DNA from: Xanthobacter tagetidis
GTDB taxonomy: Bacteria; Pseudomonadota; Alphaproteobacteria; Rhizobiales; Xanthobacteraceae
Length of the DNA: 64,000 bases
Direction of reading: 5' to 3'
NCBI RefSeq assembly: GCF_003667445.1
Contig: NZ_RCTF01000018.1
Location: 1-64,000, forward strand
Shown here piece by piece: positions 43,061-51,990 of the stretch; within the stretch, counting starts at the first letter, position 1, and each line of letters opens with the position of its first letter. The notes under the pieces are model-generated. The model ran no database searches and was not told the DNA's origin. It worked only from the letters and a program-made list of their open reading frames with translations. The translations under genes and the position numbers were made by a program.

Positions 43061-44044
43061 TCAGGGAGAGACACGGCGGACACATCGGAATCCGATGTGC
43101 ACGGAGCCGGTGTCGATGGTCTGGGGCTGCCGGGCGGCGGGACGGTAGCGGCGGCAGTAGTTGGGCGCGCACAGATGCGAGCCGCCCTTCAGCACCTTGC
43201 GCGGCAGGGCGGGTCCCCACCGGTTCTGGTCGAGGCTTTCCTGAGGGCTGCCGCCGCGGGGGTTGCGGGGAAGGCAGCACGGCTTGGCCGAGGGGTCGGC
43301 ATGGCGGGGCCGGAACCAGTCGTCGGTCCATTCCCACACGTTGCCGATCATGTCGAAGAGACCGTAGCCGTTGGGCGAAAAAGCCGTGACCGGCGACGTC
43401 CCCGCATAGCCGTCAAGCGCCAGGTTCTCGTAAGGGAACTCACCCTGCCAAGTGTTGGCCAGATGCACGCCACCGGGCGCCAGTTCGTCGCCCCAGGCGA
43501 ACGCTTTGCCATCGAGCCCACTGCGCGCGGCGAACTCCCATTCGGCCTCCGTGGGCAGCGCCTTTCCGCGCCAGCGCGCATAGGCGGCGGCATCGGCGTG
43601 ACAGACATGGACCACCGGGTGGTCGTCCAACCCCTTCAGATCGCTGTCCGGCCCGCGGGGATGGCGCCAGTTCGCCCCGGCCACGAACTGCCACCAGCGG
43701 GTCCAGTCTCGCCGATCGCCCGGCGCCATCGCGGGCACGAACACCAGCGAGCCGCCGATCAGAAGGCGCGGATCGGCATCCGGATAGTCCGCCGCGCTGG
43801 GGATCTGCTCGGCCAGCGTGACGTGGCCGGTCGCCGCGACGAATGCAGCAAAATCCCGATTGGTCACCGGTGTGCGGTCGATGAAGAAGCCGTCCACGTG
43901 GACCGGATGAGCCGGCGCCTCTTCCGGATAGTGCGCGTCCGAACCCATCAGAAAATGCCCGCCGGCGAGCCACACCATGTCGTCGCCCGGGCCAGGTTTC
44001 GGTGCCGCGTTCAGGAGCGGGCGGAGATCGCGCTGCCCGTGCAT
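43061..44044 (-). CDS. Formylglycine-generating enzyme family protein
   Basis: The 327-residue protein converts the sulfatase active-site Cys to formylglycine with copper and oxygen. Family motifs: HFLMGSD near residue 30, PTEAEWEFAAR at 164-174, GNVWEWTDDW at 234-243 and the catalytic pair Cys292/Cys297 in HLCAPNYCRRYR, equivalent to the paired Cys of human FGE. The C-terminal GFRCVR is typical. It is directly upstream of the sulfatase gene, which it presumably matures before Tat export. Confidence 0.93.
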   Translation of the reverse strand: MHGQRDLRPLLNAAPKPGPGDDMVWLAGGHFLMGSDAHYPEEAPAHPVHVDGFFIDRTPVTNRDFAAFVAATGHVTLAEQIPSAADYPDADPRLLIGGSLVFVPAMAPGDRRDWTRWWQFVAGANWRHPRGPDSDLKGLDDHPVVHVCHADAAAYARWRGKALPTEAEWEFAARSGLDGKAFAWGDELAPGGVHLANTWQGEFPYENLALDGYAGTSPVTAFSPNGYGLFDMIGNVWEWTDDWFRPRHADPSAKPCCLPRNPRGGSPQESLDQNRWGPALPRKVLKGGSHLCAPNYCRRYRPAARQPQTIDTGSVHIGFRCVRRVSP

Positions 44045-44219
44045 CGTCCTTGCCTTCTTCTGCCGCCCCTCGGGTCGATCCGGGCCGTCTAGAACCGTGG
44101 GGTCCGGGCCGAAGCCACCGACCGCGGTTTAGCCGGAGCCATCGCGGGCCCTCAATTGCCATTTGGCGCCAATGCGAGCGGATCCGTGCGCGGGACGGTT
44201 CCGCGGCCCTTGATCGGCC

Positions 44220-45251
44220 TCAGCCGTCGATCGCCGCTGCCCTGCGGTAGGCGAGCGGCGTGCGGCCTTCCCACCGCCGGAACGCGCGGATGAAATGCGA
44301 AGCGTGGCCATAGCCGAGCGCCCGCGCCACCGAGCCGATGGGGAGGACGTCGCCGGCAAGGTGAAGCCGGGCCTGCGCATGCCGCCACCCATCCACCTCC
44401 ATCTCGAACGACGTGTCGAGACCGGCGAGGCGCCGCTGCAACGTGCGCGGCGCGACGCCCAGGCTGCAAGCCGTATCGATCAAGGATAGGGACCCGCTCA
44501 TGGCCGCGCTGGCGACCAGGCGGTGGATCACGGCCAGCAATGCGGCATCATTATCCCAGATCCCCGCGGCAGGCCCGGCTGCGGCGGCCTCCAGGCGATC
44601 ACCGGGAGGCGTCGTGGCGCCGAACAGGAGGTTCGGCCGGTCGAGCCACGCGGCGTCGAAGGTCAGGGCGATGCCATCGCCGGAACCAAAGATCACGCGC
44701 GCGCCGAGCTTGGTCTCGTAGACGTGCACGGGCGCCGCGCGACGATGGGGAAGGTGGACGACGGTCTGTTCCGGGTCCACTCCCGCGATCTGCGTGATGG
44801 CGCGGAGCATGAAGGCCGCGACGCCGTCATTGAGCACGCGTGCGTGCTCGGGATCACTGTCCGTCAGGCTGTGGCGCCAGGCGGCCATTCCGTGCCGCTC
44901 CTCCAGGCGAAGCGCGACGCCGCCCTGCAGGTCCGGCATCTGCCGTGCGAGCGCAATGAGGCATTCGCGCAGAGTGCGTCCGGAGAAGAGCGCCCATCCG
45001 GCGGCGCCCAGCCGGAGCGGGTCGGCCGCCGCGGCGAGGTCGAGGCCGATGGCGGGCTCCGCGCTGCGCCGTGCGAATTGGCGCAGGAGAGCACACAGCT
45101 TTGCGCGGGCGACGAGATCGCCGCCGGCAAACCGCGCGTCGGCCGCAAGTCCTGCTTGGGCCAAGAGGGGCGCAAGCGCGACGCCGCGCTCCTCGGCGAT
45201 GCCGGGAAGCATGTGCAGCAGTGCGAGGCGAACCGGGTTGCCATCCCACAT
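44220..45251 (-). CDS. AraC-family transcriptional regulator
   Basis: The 343-residue protein has an N-terminal arabinose-binding-like domain of the OruR/ArgR type and a C-terminal AraC double helix-turn-helix (TACSLGVAPRTLQRRLAG and ARALGYGHASHFIRAFRRWEGRTPLAYR). ATG 45251 fits the family N-terminus (NPVRLALLHMLPG); a GTG at 45338 in the same frame is an alternative. It lies 175 bases upstream of the FGE-sulfatase pair in the same direction and may control it. Confidence 0.85.
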   Translation of the reverse strand: MWDGNPVRLALLHMLPGIAEERGVALAPLLAQAGLAADARFAGGDLVARAKLCALLRQFARRSAEPAIGLDLAAAADPLRLGAAGWALFSGRTLRECLIALARQMPDLQGGVALRLEERHGMAAWRHSLTDSDPEHARVLNDGVAAFMLRAITQIAGVDPEQTVVHLPHRRAAPVHVYETKLGARVIFGSGDGIALTFDAAWLDRPNLLFGATTPPGDRLEAAAAGPAAGIWDNDAALLAVIHRLVASAAMSGSLSLIDTACSLGVAPRTLQRRLAGLDTSFEMEVDGWRHAQARLHLAGDVLPIGSVARALGYGHASHFIRAFRRWEGRTPLAYRRAAAIDG

Positions 45252-45404
45252 CGGACCGGCACGAGCGTAGGTCCGGAACGCAAGGGTGAACCTGCGGATC
45301 CGGGAGGTTGACGTCCAGCCTCCATATCGTGGCTGCACGGTGGATGGGTCAAGAGGGGCCCGCGCGCCGCCCGGGGGATCGGGATGGCGCTGATCCGTCC
45401 GCTG

Positions 45405-46160
45405 CTAGAACAGCAGCATCGCCCCGCGGGAGGCGGCCATCGTGCCGATGAGGCCGAGCGCGACGAGCGCCACGCGCCGGTGCCCGCCCGGCATGCGGCG
45501 GAACAGCCAGCCGCCGGCGAGCGTGCCGGCGATCAGCGCGGGCAGGAGCAGGGCGGCAAGCCCCATGTGGCGGACGGTGATCTGACCGGCGAGCGCGCCG
45601 AGCACCAGCGGCGCCGCGCAGAACAGCGAGAACACCAGGGTCATGGAGGCGCGCGCGGCCGCGGGCGTGAACCAGCCGCGCAGGTAGAAGGCGGTGAGCG
45701 GCGGACCGCCCATGGCCACCAGTCCCTGGAGAAAGCCCGCGGATGCTCCGGTGGCGAGCGTGACGGCGAGGCCGGGGCGCGGCGTGCGCACCGGCGGAGC
45801 CAGTGCCAGCCCCAGGGATGCGCCGACGGTCACGACACCCACCAGGAGCCGCACCATGTCCTGCGGGGCGAAGTGGAGCAGGACCGCCCCCAGGGCGACG
45901 AAAGGCAGCCCGGCTGCGGCGATGGCGGCGCTGCTGCGCCGGTCGACCGTGGCGAGGTCGCCGCGCAGCGTCACCGCGCCGGATGCCAGCTGAAGGGAGA
46001 GCACCACCGGCACGGCCTGCACCGGATCCATGAACAGGGAAGCGAACGGCATGGCGAACAGCCCGAAGCCGAAGCCGGTGAAGCCGCGCAGCACTGCCGC
46101 GGCGGCCACCACCACGGACAGGGCGAGCGCCATGGTCGCGAACTGGGGGTCGATGCTCAT
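45405..46160 (-). CDS. TauE/SafE family membrane exporter
   Basis: The 251-residue protein has seven to eight helices and the TauE/SafE fold, with repeats LRGFTGFGFGLFAMP and GFLQGLVAMGGPPLTAFYL. The family is implicated in export of sulfite, sulfoacetate and other organic anions. It is the last gene of a seven-gene operon and starts 12 bases after the aldoxime-dehydratase homologue. Export of an acid end product or a sulfur by-product is a possible role. Confidence 0.88.
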   Translation of the reverse strand: MSIDPQFATMALALSVVVAAAAVLRGFTGFGFGLFAMPFASLFMDPVQAVPVVLSLQLASGAVTLRGDLATVDRRSSAAIAAAGLPFVALGAVLLHFAPQDMVRLLVGVVTVGASLGLALAPPVRTPRPGLAVTLATGASAGFLQGLVAMGGPPLTAFYLRGWFTPAAARASMTLVFSLFCAAPLVLGALAGQITVRHMGLAALLLPALIAGTLAGGWLFRRMPGGHRRVALVALGLIGTMAASRGAMLLF

Positions 46161-46172
46161 GAGTGCAGCGCG

Positions 46173-47228
46173 TCAGCCGGCCTGTCCCAGAACGCGGGCG
46201 GGAAAATAGGGCAAGAGGCCGGTGCCCCCATCGCAATTGACATACTCGAAGTCGGGCGCGTCGTGATCGAGCACGTAGATTTCGTTGTAGGTGCGCAGTT
46301 CCAGCGCCTCCTGGTACTTCCGGCGCTCCGCCATCGCGCGGTGATAGATGGCGAGATGGGTGGGGTGGTGCATGGCCCAGGACTCCAGGTGCCCGAGCGA
46401 GAGGAAATGGCCGAGCGAATAGGCCTCCTCCAGAGGCGCCCCCGCGGCGTCTGTGAGCATCACCTGGCGCAGCGCAGGGCAGCCGGCCTCGCAGGGATTG
46501 CGCCGCAGATAGTCCATGCCGGCGTCGAGCTTCGGCCGGACGTTGCGCTCGTAGCTGTCGCGCTGCTCCGGCCCGCAGGCGGCCCAGGAGACGCCCGAGC
46601 GGATCACCGCCAGGCCGGCGGGCGGGCGCACCGCGAGGCGCTGGCCACGCCCTTCCGGCGCGGCGTCGAGCGACACGAGCCGCGGCGCCTCGCCTTCGAG
46701 CCGGTCCCAGGCCGAGGCCGGGATGCGGTCGCGCGCAGCGCCCCAGTAGCCGGTCTCGTCCATCTGCTCCAGGCGCGAGAAGGGACAGCCGGAGAGGCCG
46801 CGGCGATATTCCGCGAAGGCGATGGTCTCGGCCCGCTCGGGAGCGACGCTCACCGGCTCCCACCATTGGCCGAAGTCTTCGGCCAGCGCGCGGGTGCCGG
46901 CGCGCCAGGCCGCCACCTCGGGCGCCCCGAGCCAGCGGGCATAGGCGTCACGGTCGGGCCAATAGAGCGCCGCCAAGCGGTTCGCCCGCCCCGCGAGGTC
47001 GGTGAAGGCGGCGCAGTCGAGATGGCCGGGGGCATCGGGCGCCGCGCGCGCCGCCGCGAGGAAATCGGCGAGCGCGCGCGCGGCGAGGTCCGCCTCCGCC
47101 GCCATGCCCACGAACAGCACGGCGAGCCGGCCGGGCGCGTGGTCGAAGCGCGACGAGTAGCGCGGGATCGGCGGGACATGTCCCGCCGGCCGGCTCATCG
47201 GATGGATGCGCGGGCGCTCCTCGCTCAT
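46173..47228 (-). CDS. Aldoxime dehydratase-family haem protein with variant distal residue
   Basis: The 351-residue product matches the length and pattern of haem aldoxime dehydratases (phenylacetaldoxime dehydratase group), which turn aldoximes into nitriles. It has GYWGAARDRIP at 160-170 with the Arg, VIRSG with Ser211, and WAMHHPTHLAIY with proximal His291. Where known enzymes have the distal His in a YHE motif, this one reads RTYNEIYVL with Asn315 (codon AAC). It ends EYVNCDGGTGLLPYF, also typical. Motif comparison is from memory. A nitrilase, an ABC importer and an exporter share its operon, which supports the role; the His-to-Asn change makes the chemistry uncertain. Confidence 0.82.
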   Translation of the reverse strand: MSEERPRIHPMSRPAGHVPPIPRYSSRFDHAPGRLAVLFVGMAAEADLAARALADFLAAARAAPDAPGHLDCAAFTDLAGRANRLAALYWPDRDAYARWLGAPEVAAWRAGTRALAEDFGQWWEPVSVAPERAETIAFAEYRRGLSGCPFSRLEQMDETGYWGAARDRIPASAWDRLEGEAPRLVSLDAAPEGRGQRLAVRPPAGLAVIRSGVSWAACGPEQRDSYERNVRPKLDAGMDYLRRNPCEAGCPALRQVMLTDAAGAPLEEAYSLGHFLSLGHLESWAMHHPTHLAIYHRAMAERRKYQEALELRTYNEIYVLDHDAPDFEYVNCDGGTGLLPYFPARVLGQAG

Positions 47229-47236
47229 GGGCGCGC

Positions 47237-48310
47237 TCAGCCCTGGTCCATGGCGAAGGCGCGCAGCTTGGGATCGTCGGCGATCATCTTCAGGAACTTG
47301 TCGGTGATGTAGTCCTTCGCCTCGGGCGTCTTCTGCAGCGTGCCGGTGGACCTCAGGTAGTCGGCAAGGTCCGTGTGCCACTGGTCCATGGTCGAGGGGC
47401 CCTTCGAGCGGTCGAAGAGCTTGAGCTGCTCCTCCAGCGTGTAGATCGGCCGCTTGTCGTAATCCATCTCGATGAAGTGGTCGGACAGCGTGGTGCCGCC
47501 TTCCGGGTAGAACTTCTTCATGTAGGCCATGGTCTCGGCGCGGTGCTTCTTCTGCCAGGCGATGGAGCGCAGATAGACCGCCAGCACCTTGGCCACCGTC
47601 TCCGGATGCTCCTGCGCGAAATCGGCGCGCACCACCACGGCGGCGGTCACCGCGGCGCCGCCGTCCCGGCCGGTGCACAGCGTCTTGGTGTCGGCCTTCT
47701 CCTGGAGCGTGTAGGAGAAGGGCGGCCAGGCCGCCGCGAGCGCGCCGTTGCCCGAGGAATAGGCGGCGATGGTCTGCGCGGGACCGAGATTGACCACCCG
47801 CACGTCGTTCGGGCCGAGGCCCATCTTCTTCAGGCAGGCCACGGCCGTGTAATGGCCGGTGGAATTGGTAGTGAGGAGAATCTCCTTGCCCTTCAGGATC
47901 GAGGGATCCTTGAGGATCGCGTCCGCATCCTTGGCGCGGGCTGCGACCCAGGCGGTGTCCGACTGGTCGTCGGCGAGCGCGATGGTGACGAGGTTGAAGC
48001 GCACGGCGCCGAGCACCGCCGGCGGCGAGCCGGTGCCGCCGATGTCCCAGGACTTGGACGGCGCGGCGGCGATCTGCTGCGGCCCGGCGGGGAAGGTGGA
48101 GAAGCTCGGCTCCAGCCCCATCTCCTTCCACCAGCCCTTCTCGGTGGCGATGTAGAACGGAAGCGACCAGTAGAGCGCCGGCTGGTAGGAGATCTTCACC
48201 TCCTCGGCGGCGGCGGGGGCGGCGAACGCCGGCGCGGCGAGCGCCATGCCGGCGGCGAGGATTGTGCGTGCGAGGACCCTGCGTGCGGGGACCGTGCTGC
48301 GAGAGACCAT
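47237..48310 (-). CDS. ABC transporter periplasmic binding protein, NrtA/SsuA/TauA-like
   Basis: The 357-residue protein has a long signal (residues 1-32, ending AAPAAA) and a NMT1/SsuA-type binding fold: KISYQPALYWSLPFYIATEKGWW at the mature start, WDIGGTGSPPAVLGA near residue 90. Such proteins bind nitrate, sulfonates, taurine, pyrimidine precursors or nitriles. AGGAG precedes ATG 48310. It sits between the ATPase and the dehydratase homologue, eight bases before the latter, so it likely captures the operon's substrate. Confidence 0.88.
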   Translation of the reverse strand: MVSRSTVPARRVLARTILAAGMALAAPAFAAPAAAEEVKISYQPALYWSLPFYIATEKGWWKEMGLEPSFSTFPAGPQQIAAAPSKSWDIGGTGSPPAVLGAVRFNLVTIALADDQSDTAWVAARAKDADAILKDPSILKGKEILLTTNSTGHYTAVACLKKMGLGPNDVRVVNLGPAQTIAAYSSGNGALAAAWPPFSYTLQEKADTKTLCTGRDGGAAVTAAVVVRADFAQEHPETVAKVLAVYLRSIAWQKKHRAETMAYMKKFYPEGGTTLSDHFIEMDYDKRPIYTLEEQLKLFDRSKGPSTMDQWHTDLADYLRSTGTLQKTPEAKDYITDKFLKMIADDPKLRAFAMDQG

Positions 48311-48377
48311 GGTCTGAACTCCTGTTCCCGTTTTTTCTGGAAGGTTTGTCTTTGTCGTTGCCGTCGTCGTGCCGCCT

Positions 48378-49202
48378 TCAGGAGGCGATCGGGAGCGTGT
48401 GCGTGGCCGCGTCGTCGCGGTGGGCACCCGCCGAGCGCAGCAGGCGCCACAGGCGGGTGCGGATGCGGATGAAGGAGTCCAGCTCCATCACCTCCTCCAC
48501 CGGGCGTTCCGCCCAGCGCTCCGCCTTGCGCAGGGAGGCGACGTCGACGATCTCGCGTACCGAGCCCGGCCGGCCCGCCATCACCACCACGCGGTCGGCG
48601 AGGTAGGTCGCCTCCTCGACCGAATGGGTGATGAACAGGACGGTGCGGCGCTGGCCCGCGGTGAGGCGGATCAGCTCTTCCTGCATCTCGATGCGGGTCT
48701 GCGCGTCGAGGGCGCCGAACGGCTCGTCCATCAGCAGCACCTCCGGCTCCAGGATGAAGGAGCGGGCGATGGCGACGCGCTGCTGCATGCCGCCGGAAAG
48801 CTGGTGCGGATAGCTGTCGCCGTGGCCTTCGAGCCGCATGGTGGCGAGATAGCGCTCCACCAGGGGGCGCGCCTCGGCGTCGCTCATGCCGCGGCACTTG
48901 AGGCCGAAGCCGATGTTCTGGCGCACCGTCTTCCAGGGCAGCAGCGCGAACTGCTGGAACACCACGGCACGGTCCGGTCCCGGCCCGGTCACCGCCCGCC
49001 CGCCCACCATCACGCTTCCGGTGGTGGGGTGGTCGAGCCCGGCGGCGAGCCGCAGCAGCGTGGTCTTACCGCAGCCCGAGGGACCGACGATGGCGACGAA
49101 CTCGCCGTCCGGCACATGCAGCGTGACCGGCTCCAGGGCCTGGAACGCGCCGCCTTTGCGCTCGAAGGCGCGGGTGACGTCGGTGAATGCGATGCCGCTC
49201 AT
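48378..49202 (-). CDS. ABC transporter ATP-binding protein, SsuB/TauB-like
   Basis: The 274-residue ATPase has Walker A GPSGCGKTT, Q-loop VVFQQFALLPW, signature HQLSGGMQQRVAIAR, Walker B VLLMDEPFGALD and H-loop FITHSVEEA. It drives import with the two permeases. It overlaps the upstream permease by four bases; its stop is 67 bases before the binding-protein gene. Confidence 0.94.
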   Translation of the reverse strand: MSGIAFTDVTRAFERKGGAFQALEPVTLHVPDGEFVAIVGPSGCGKTTLLRLAAGLDHPTTGSVMVGGRAVTGPGPDRAVVFQQFALLPWKTVRQNIGFGLKCRGMSDAEARPLVERYLATMRLEGHGDSYPHQLSGGMQQRVAIARSFILEPEVLLMDEPFGALDAQTRIEMQEELIRLTAGQRRTVLFITHSVEEATYLADRVVVMAGRPGSVREIVDVASLRKAERWAERPVEEVMELDSFIRIRTRLWRLLRSAGAHRDDAATHTLPIAS

Positions 49203-50038
49203 GCGCCTGCCCTCCAGCCGCGCCCGATGCGCGCGTCGATTTGCCGAAGCCCGAGGTCGATCAGGAGACCGACGAAGCCGATGGTGGCCATGCCGGCCAT
49301 GACGATCGGCGTCTCCACCGATCCCTGTCCCTGGACGATGAGGTAGCCGACGCCCGAGGACGCGACGATCAGCTCCGCCCCGATCAGCGACTGCCAGCCG
49401 AGCGCCGCCGCCACCCGGATGCCGGCCATGATGGAGGGCAGCGCCGAGGGCAGGAGCACGTCGACGATCAGCCGCCAGTTCCCCGCCCCCAGGGTGCGGC
49501 AGGCCTCGATGAGCCGCTCGTCGGTCATCCGCGCCCCGCGATAGGTGTTGATGACGCAGGCGGCGAAGGCGCCGGAGAAGACGATCAGGATCGGCCCGCC
49601 AATGCCGGTGCCGAACCACAGCGCCGCGAACGGCACCCAGGCCAGCGGGGCGATGAAGCGGAAGGTCTCGAAGAACGGCGCGAACGCATGGCGGAACGGT
49701 GCGAACCATCCCATCATGAGGCCCACCGGAACGCCGACCGCCACGGCGAGCGCGAAGCCCGCGGAGAACCGCCCGAGGCTCGCAAGGAGGTGCTGCTGCA
49801 GCGTCGCGCCCGCGAACGGCACGCCGATATTCTTCACCAGCGCCTGGGCCACGTCCCATGGCGAGGGCAGCAGCATCTTCGGCAGCAGCCCGGACGCGGC
49901 GAGGGCGAACCACAGGCCGAGGGCGAAGGCGATGCTGGCGGCGGACAGCAGGGTCAGCCGCGCGCCTGGCCCCACTGCCGGGCCGCGGCGCCTGCGCACC
50001 GGTCGCAGATCTGATTTGGCCAGCATGTCCATGGTCAT
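49199..50038 (-). CDS. ABC transporter permease, SsuC/TauC-like
   Basis: The 279-residue inner-membrane protein has six helices and the EAA loop RLIEACRTLGAGNWRLIVDVLLPSALP-like segment near residue 185. It begins MTMDMLAK at 50038, overlapping the upstream permease stop by four bases (ATGA). Together with the adjacent permease it forms a heterodimeric channel, whereas most SsuC/TauC systems use one gene. Confidence 0.92.
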   Translation of the reverse strand: MTMDMLAKSDLRPVRRRRGPAVGPGARLTLLSAASIAFALGLWFALAASGLLPKMLLPSPWDVAQALVKNIGVPFAGATLQQHLLASLGRFSAGFALAVAVGVPVGLMMGWFAPFRHAFAPFFETFRFIAPLAWVPFAALWFGTGIGGPILIVFSGAFAACVINTYRGARMTDERLIEACRTLGAGNWRLIVDVLLPSALPSIMAGIRVAAALGWQSLIGAELIVASSGVGYLIVQGQGSVETPIVMAGMATIGFVGLLIDLGLRQIDARIGRGWRAGA

Positions 50039-50826
50039 GGCGTCACCTTGAGCCAGGGAAGGCAGCGCCGCTCGACGACGCCGAGCAGCCACGTCATGGT
50101 GGCGCCGCACACGGCCACCGCCGCCATGGCGACGACGATCATCCCGGGGAAGATGTCCTGCGCAGCGGTCATCAGCACCCGGCCGAGGCCGAAGAAGGCG
50201 CCGATCAGCTCCGCCGCCACCAGCGCCATCCAGGACGCCTGGAGCGACACCCGCAGCCCCGAGAAGATCAGAGGCGCCGCGCCGGGCAGGATCACGTCGA
50301 GCAGCATTCGGCGGGGCCCGGCGCCATGCACCCGCGCGGCGGCGATGATGGTGGGGTCCACGGTGCGCACGCCGGTGAAGGTATTGATGAGCGTCGGCAC
50401 GAAGGCGGTGAACCAGATGACGAAGATCTTGGCCCCGTCGCCGAGCCCGAACCAGATGATGGCGAGCGGGATCCAGGCCAGAGGCGGGATCGGGCGGATG
50501 AAGGCGACGATCGGCCCGAACACCGCCTCCGCGCTGCGGCTCATGCCCATGGCGAGGCCGATGGGCAGCGCCGTGCCCGCGGCCACCGCGAAGCCCATGA
50601 AGGCGAGCATGATGGATTGCAGCGTGTGCTGGGCGAGGGTGCCGCCCGCATAGCCGGTGGTGGCGAGCTGCACGGCGGCGTCCCACACGTCGCCCGGCTG
50701 CGGGATGCGCATGGGGTCGAAGCTCTTCGCCGACACCCACCAGGCGATCAGGAAGCCGACCACCGCCGCGCCGCCGATGACGGGCGCGCCGAGCAGCGAG
50801 CGGTGCAAGGGGCTGGCGGCGGCCAT
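50035..50826 (-). CDS. ABC transporter permease, SsuC/TauC-like
   Basis: The 263-residue permease has six helices and an EAA loop (IIAAARVHGAGPRRMLLDVILPG). It starts five bases after the nitrilase stop and overlaps the next permease by four bases. It is similar in plan to its neighbour, suggesting an old duplication that now forms a heterodimer. Confidence 0.92.
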   Translation of the reverse strand: MAAASPLHRSLLGAPVIGGAAVVGFLIAWWVSAKSFDPMRIPQPGDVWDAAVQLATTGYAGGTLAQHTLQSIMLAFMGFAVAAGTALPIGLAMGMSRSAEAVFGPIVAFIRPIPPLAWIPLAIIWFGLGDGAKIFVIWFTAFVPTLINTFTGVRTVDPTIIAAARVHGAGPRRMLLDVILPGAAPLIFSGLRVSLQASWMALVAAELIGAFFGLGRVLMTAAQDIFPGMIVVAMAAVAVCGATMTWLLGVVERRCLPWLKVTP

Positions 50827-50831
50827 GGCGC

Positions 50832-51887
50832 CTACTCCGCCGCGGCGCCGAACGACGCCAGCTCGGTCTCGCCGTCGAACGGCGAGGGGGCGGCATCCAG
50901 GCTCTCCAGCAGCCGCGGCCGCTCGCGCCGCACACGCAGCGAGAACAGCTCGTGGCGGTTGTAGTAGCCCGCCATGTCGTGATGCTGCTTCAGCTCCACC
51001 AGAACGGAGAGGTCGATCTCGGCCAGGATCAGCCCCTCCTCGTCGCCCTGCCGGCTGGCGAGCAGCTCCCCGGTGGGGCCGACGATCATGGATGCCGCGC
51101 GCGGACAGGCGCGCATCATCGCCTCCACCTCCTCGTCGCCCTCGCTCATTGCGGCGATGGTGGGCTCGTCGAGCGTTCCGGCCGCCACCACGCAATAGAC
51201 CTTGGCCTCGAACGCATGGGCGGCGGTGCGGAAGCGGATGGCGTCCTTCAGGTCGTAGGGCGCTCCGCCGAGCGGATTGCGGAACGGCCAGATCGCCGGA
51301 TAGCAGGAGCAGTGGATCTCCTCGCCCTCGCTCATGAGCACGTAGCGGGCGAGCGGATTGTTGTTCTCGCCGCAGATCAGCCCGCCGATGCGGGCGAGCG
51401 AGGTCTGCACCACCCGGAGGCCGGCGGCGTCGCCCCGGTTCCAGGAAAGCTGCTCGTAGAAGGTCGGCACCAGCTTCCTGTGCAGGTTCACGATCTCGCC
51501 GGTGTCGGAGATCAGCGCCTGGGAATTCCACATGCAGCCGGGGCTGGTCGGCGAGACCTCGCAGAAGCCGAGGCTCACGAAGATGCGGTGGCGCGCGGCG
51601 GCGGCGGCGATCTCGCCGATGGGGCCGCGGTCGGACAGCAGCGCGTTTTCCGCAAAGCGGCGGAAGAAGCGGTGGGCGTCGACGGGCCGGTAGAGGCCGG
51701 CCCAGATCGGGAAGCCGGGAATGAAGGATTCCGGAAAGACCACCAGCCGGGCGCCGGTGCGCGCCGCATCGGCGATCACCTCGACCGCCTTCGCCACGCC
51801 GCCGCGCAGGTCGAACGGCGGAGCCGCAACGTGCGCCGCAGCAACGACCGTCTTGCGGCTGGCGCCGGAGCCAGGAATGCCTTGCAT
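50832..51887 (-). CDS. Nitrilase
   Basis: The 351-residue carbon-nitrogen hydrolase converts a nitrile directly to acid and ammonia. The catalytic triad is readable: Glu53 in FPESFIPGFP, Lys138 in LHRKLVPTFYEQLSW and Cys172 in GGLICGENNNPLARY. The CGEN and nearby EGEEIHCSCYPA segments are typical of true nitrilases rather than amidases. ATG 51887 follows AAGGA; a longer frame to 51953 exists. It is the first gene of the operon, divergent from a LysR gene, and would act on the nitrile made by the aldoxime dehydratase homologue. Confidence 0.92.
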   Translation of the reverse strand: MQGIPGSGASRKTVVAAAHVAAPPFDLRGGVAKAVEVIADAARTGARLVVFPESFIPGFPIWAGLYRPVDAHRFFRRFAENALLSDRGPIGEIAAAAARHRIFVSLGFCEVSPTSPGCMWNSQALISDTGEIVNLHRKLVPTFYEQLSWNRGDAAGLRVVQTSLARIGGLICGENNNPLARYVLMSEGEEIHCSCYPAIWPFRNPLGGAPYDLKDAIRFRTAAHAFEAKVYCVVAAGTLDEPTIAAMSEGDEEVEAMMRACPRAASMIVGPTGELLASRQGDEEGLILAEIDLSVLVELKQHHDMAGYYNRHELFSLRVRRERPRLLESLDAAPSPFDGETELASFGAAAE

Positions 51888-51990
51888 GCCAGATGTTTCC
51901 TTCCAAAAACCCGGGCCTGGCCCAGGGTGCCGGACAAGCCCTCTTGCATGCATCGTATCGCTGGAGCAGCATTCGAAAAGACATAAGAAA

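Noticed and set aside
45349..46866. Minus-strand frame of 505 codons across the TauE gene
   Set aside because: Out-of-frame shadow of the TauE/SafE and dehydratase genes on the same strand.
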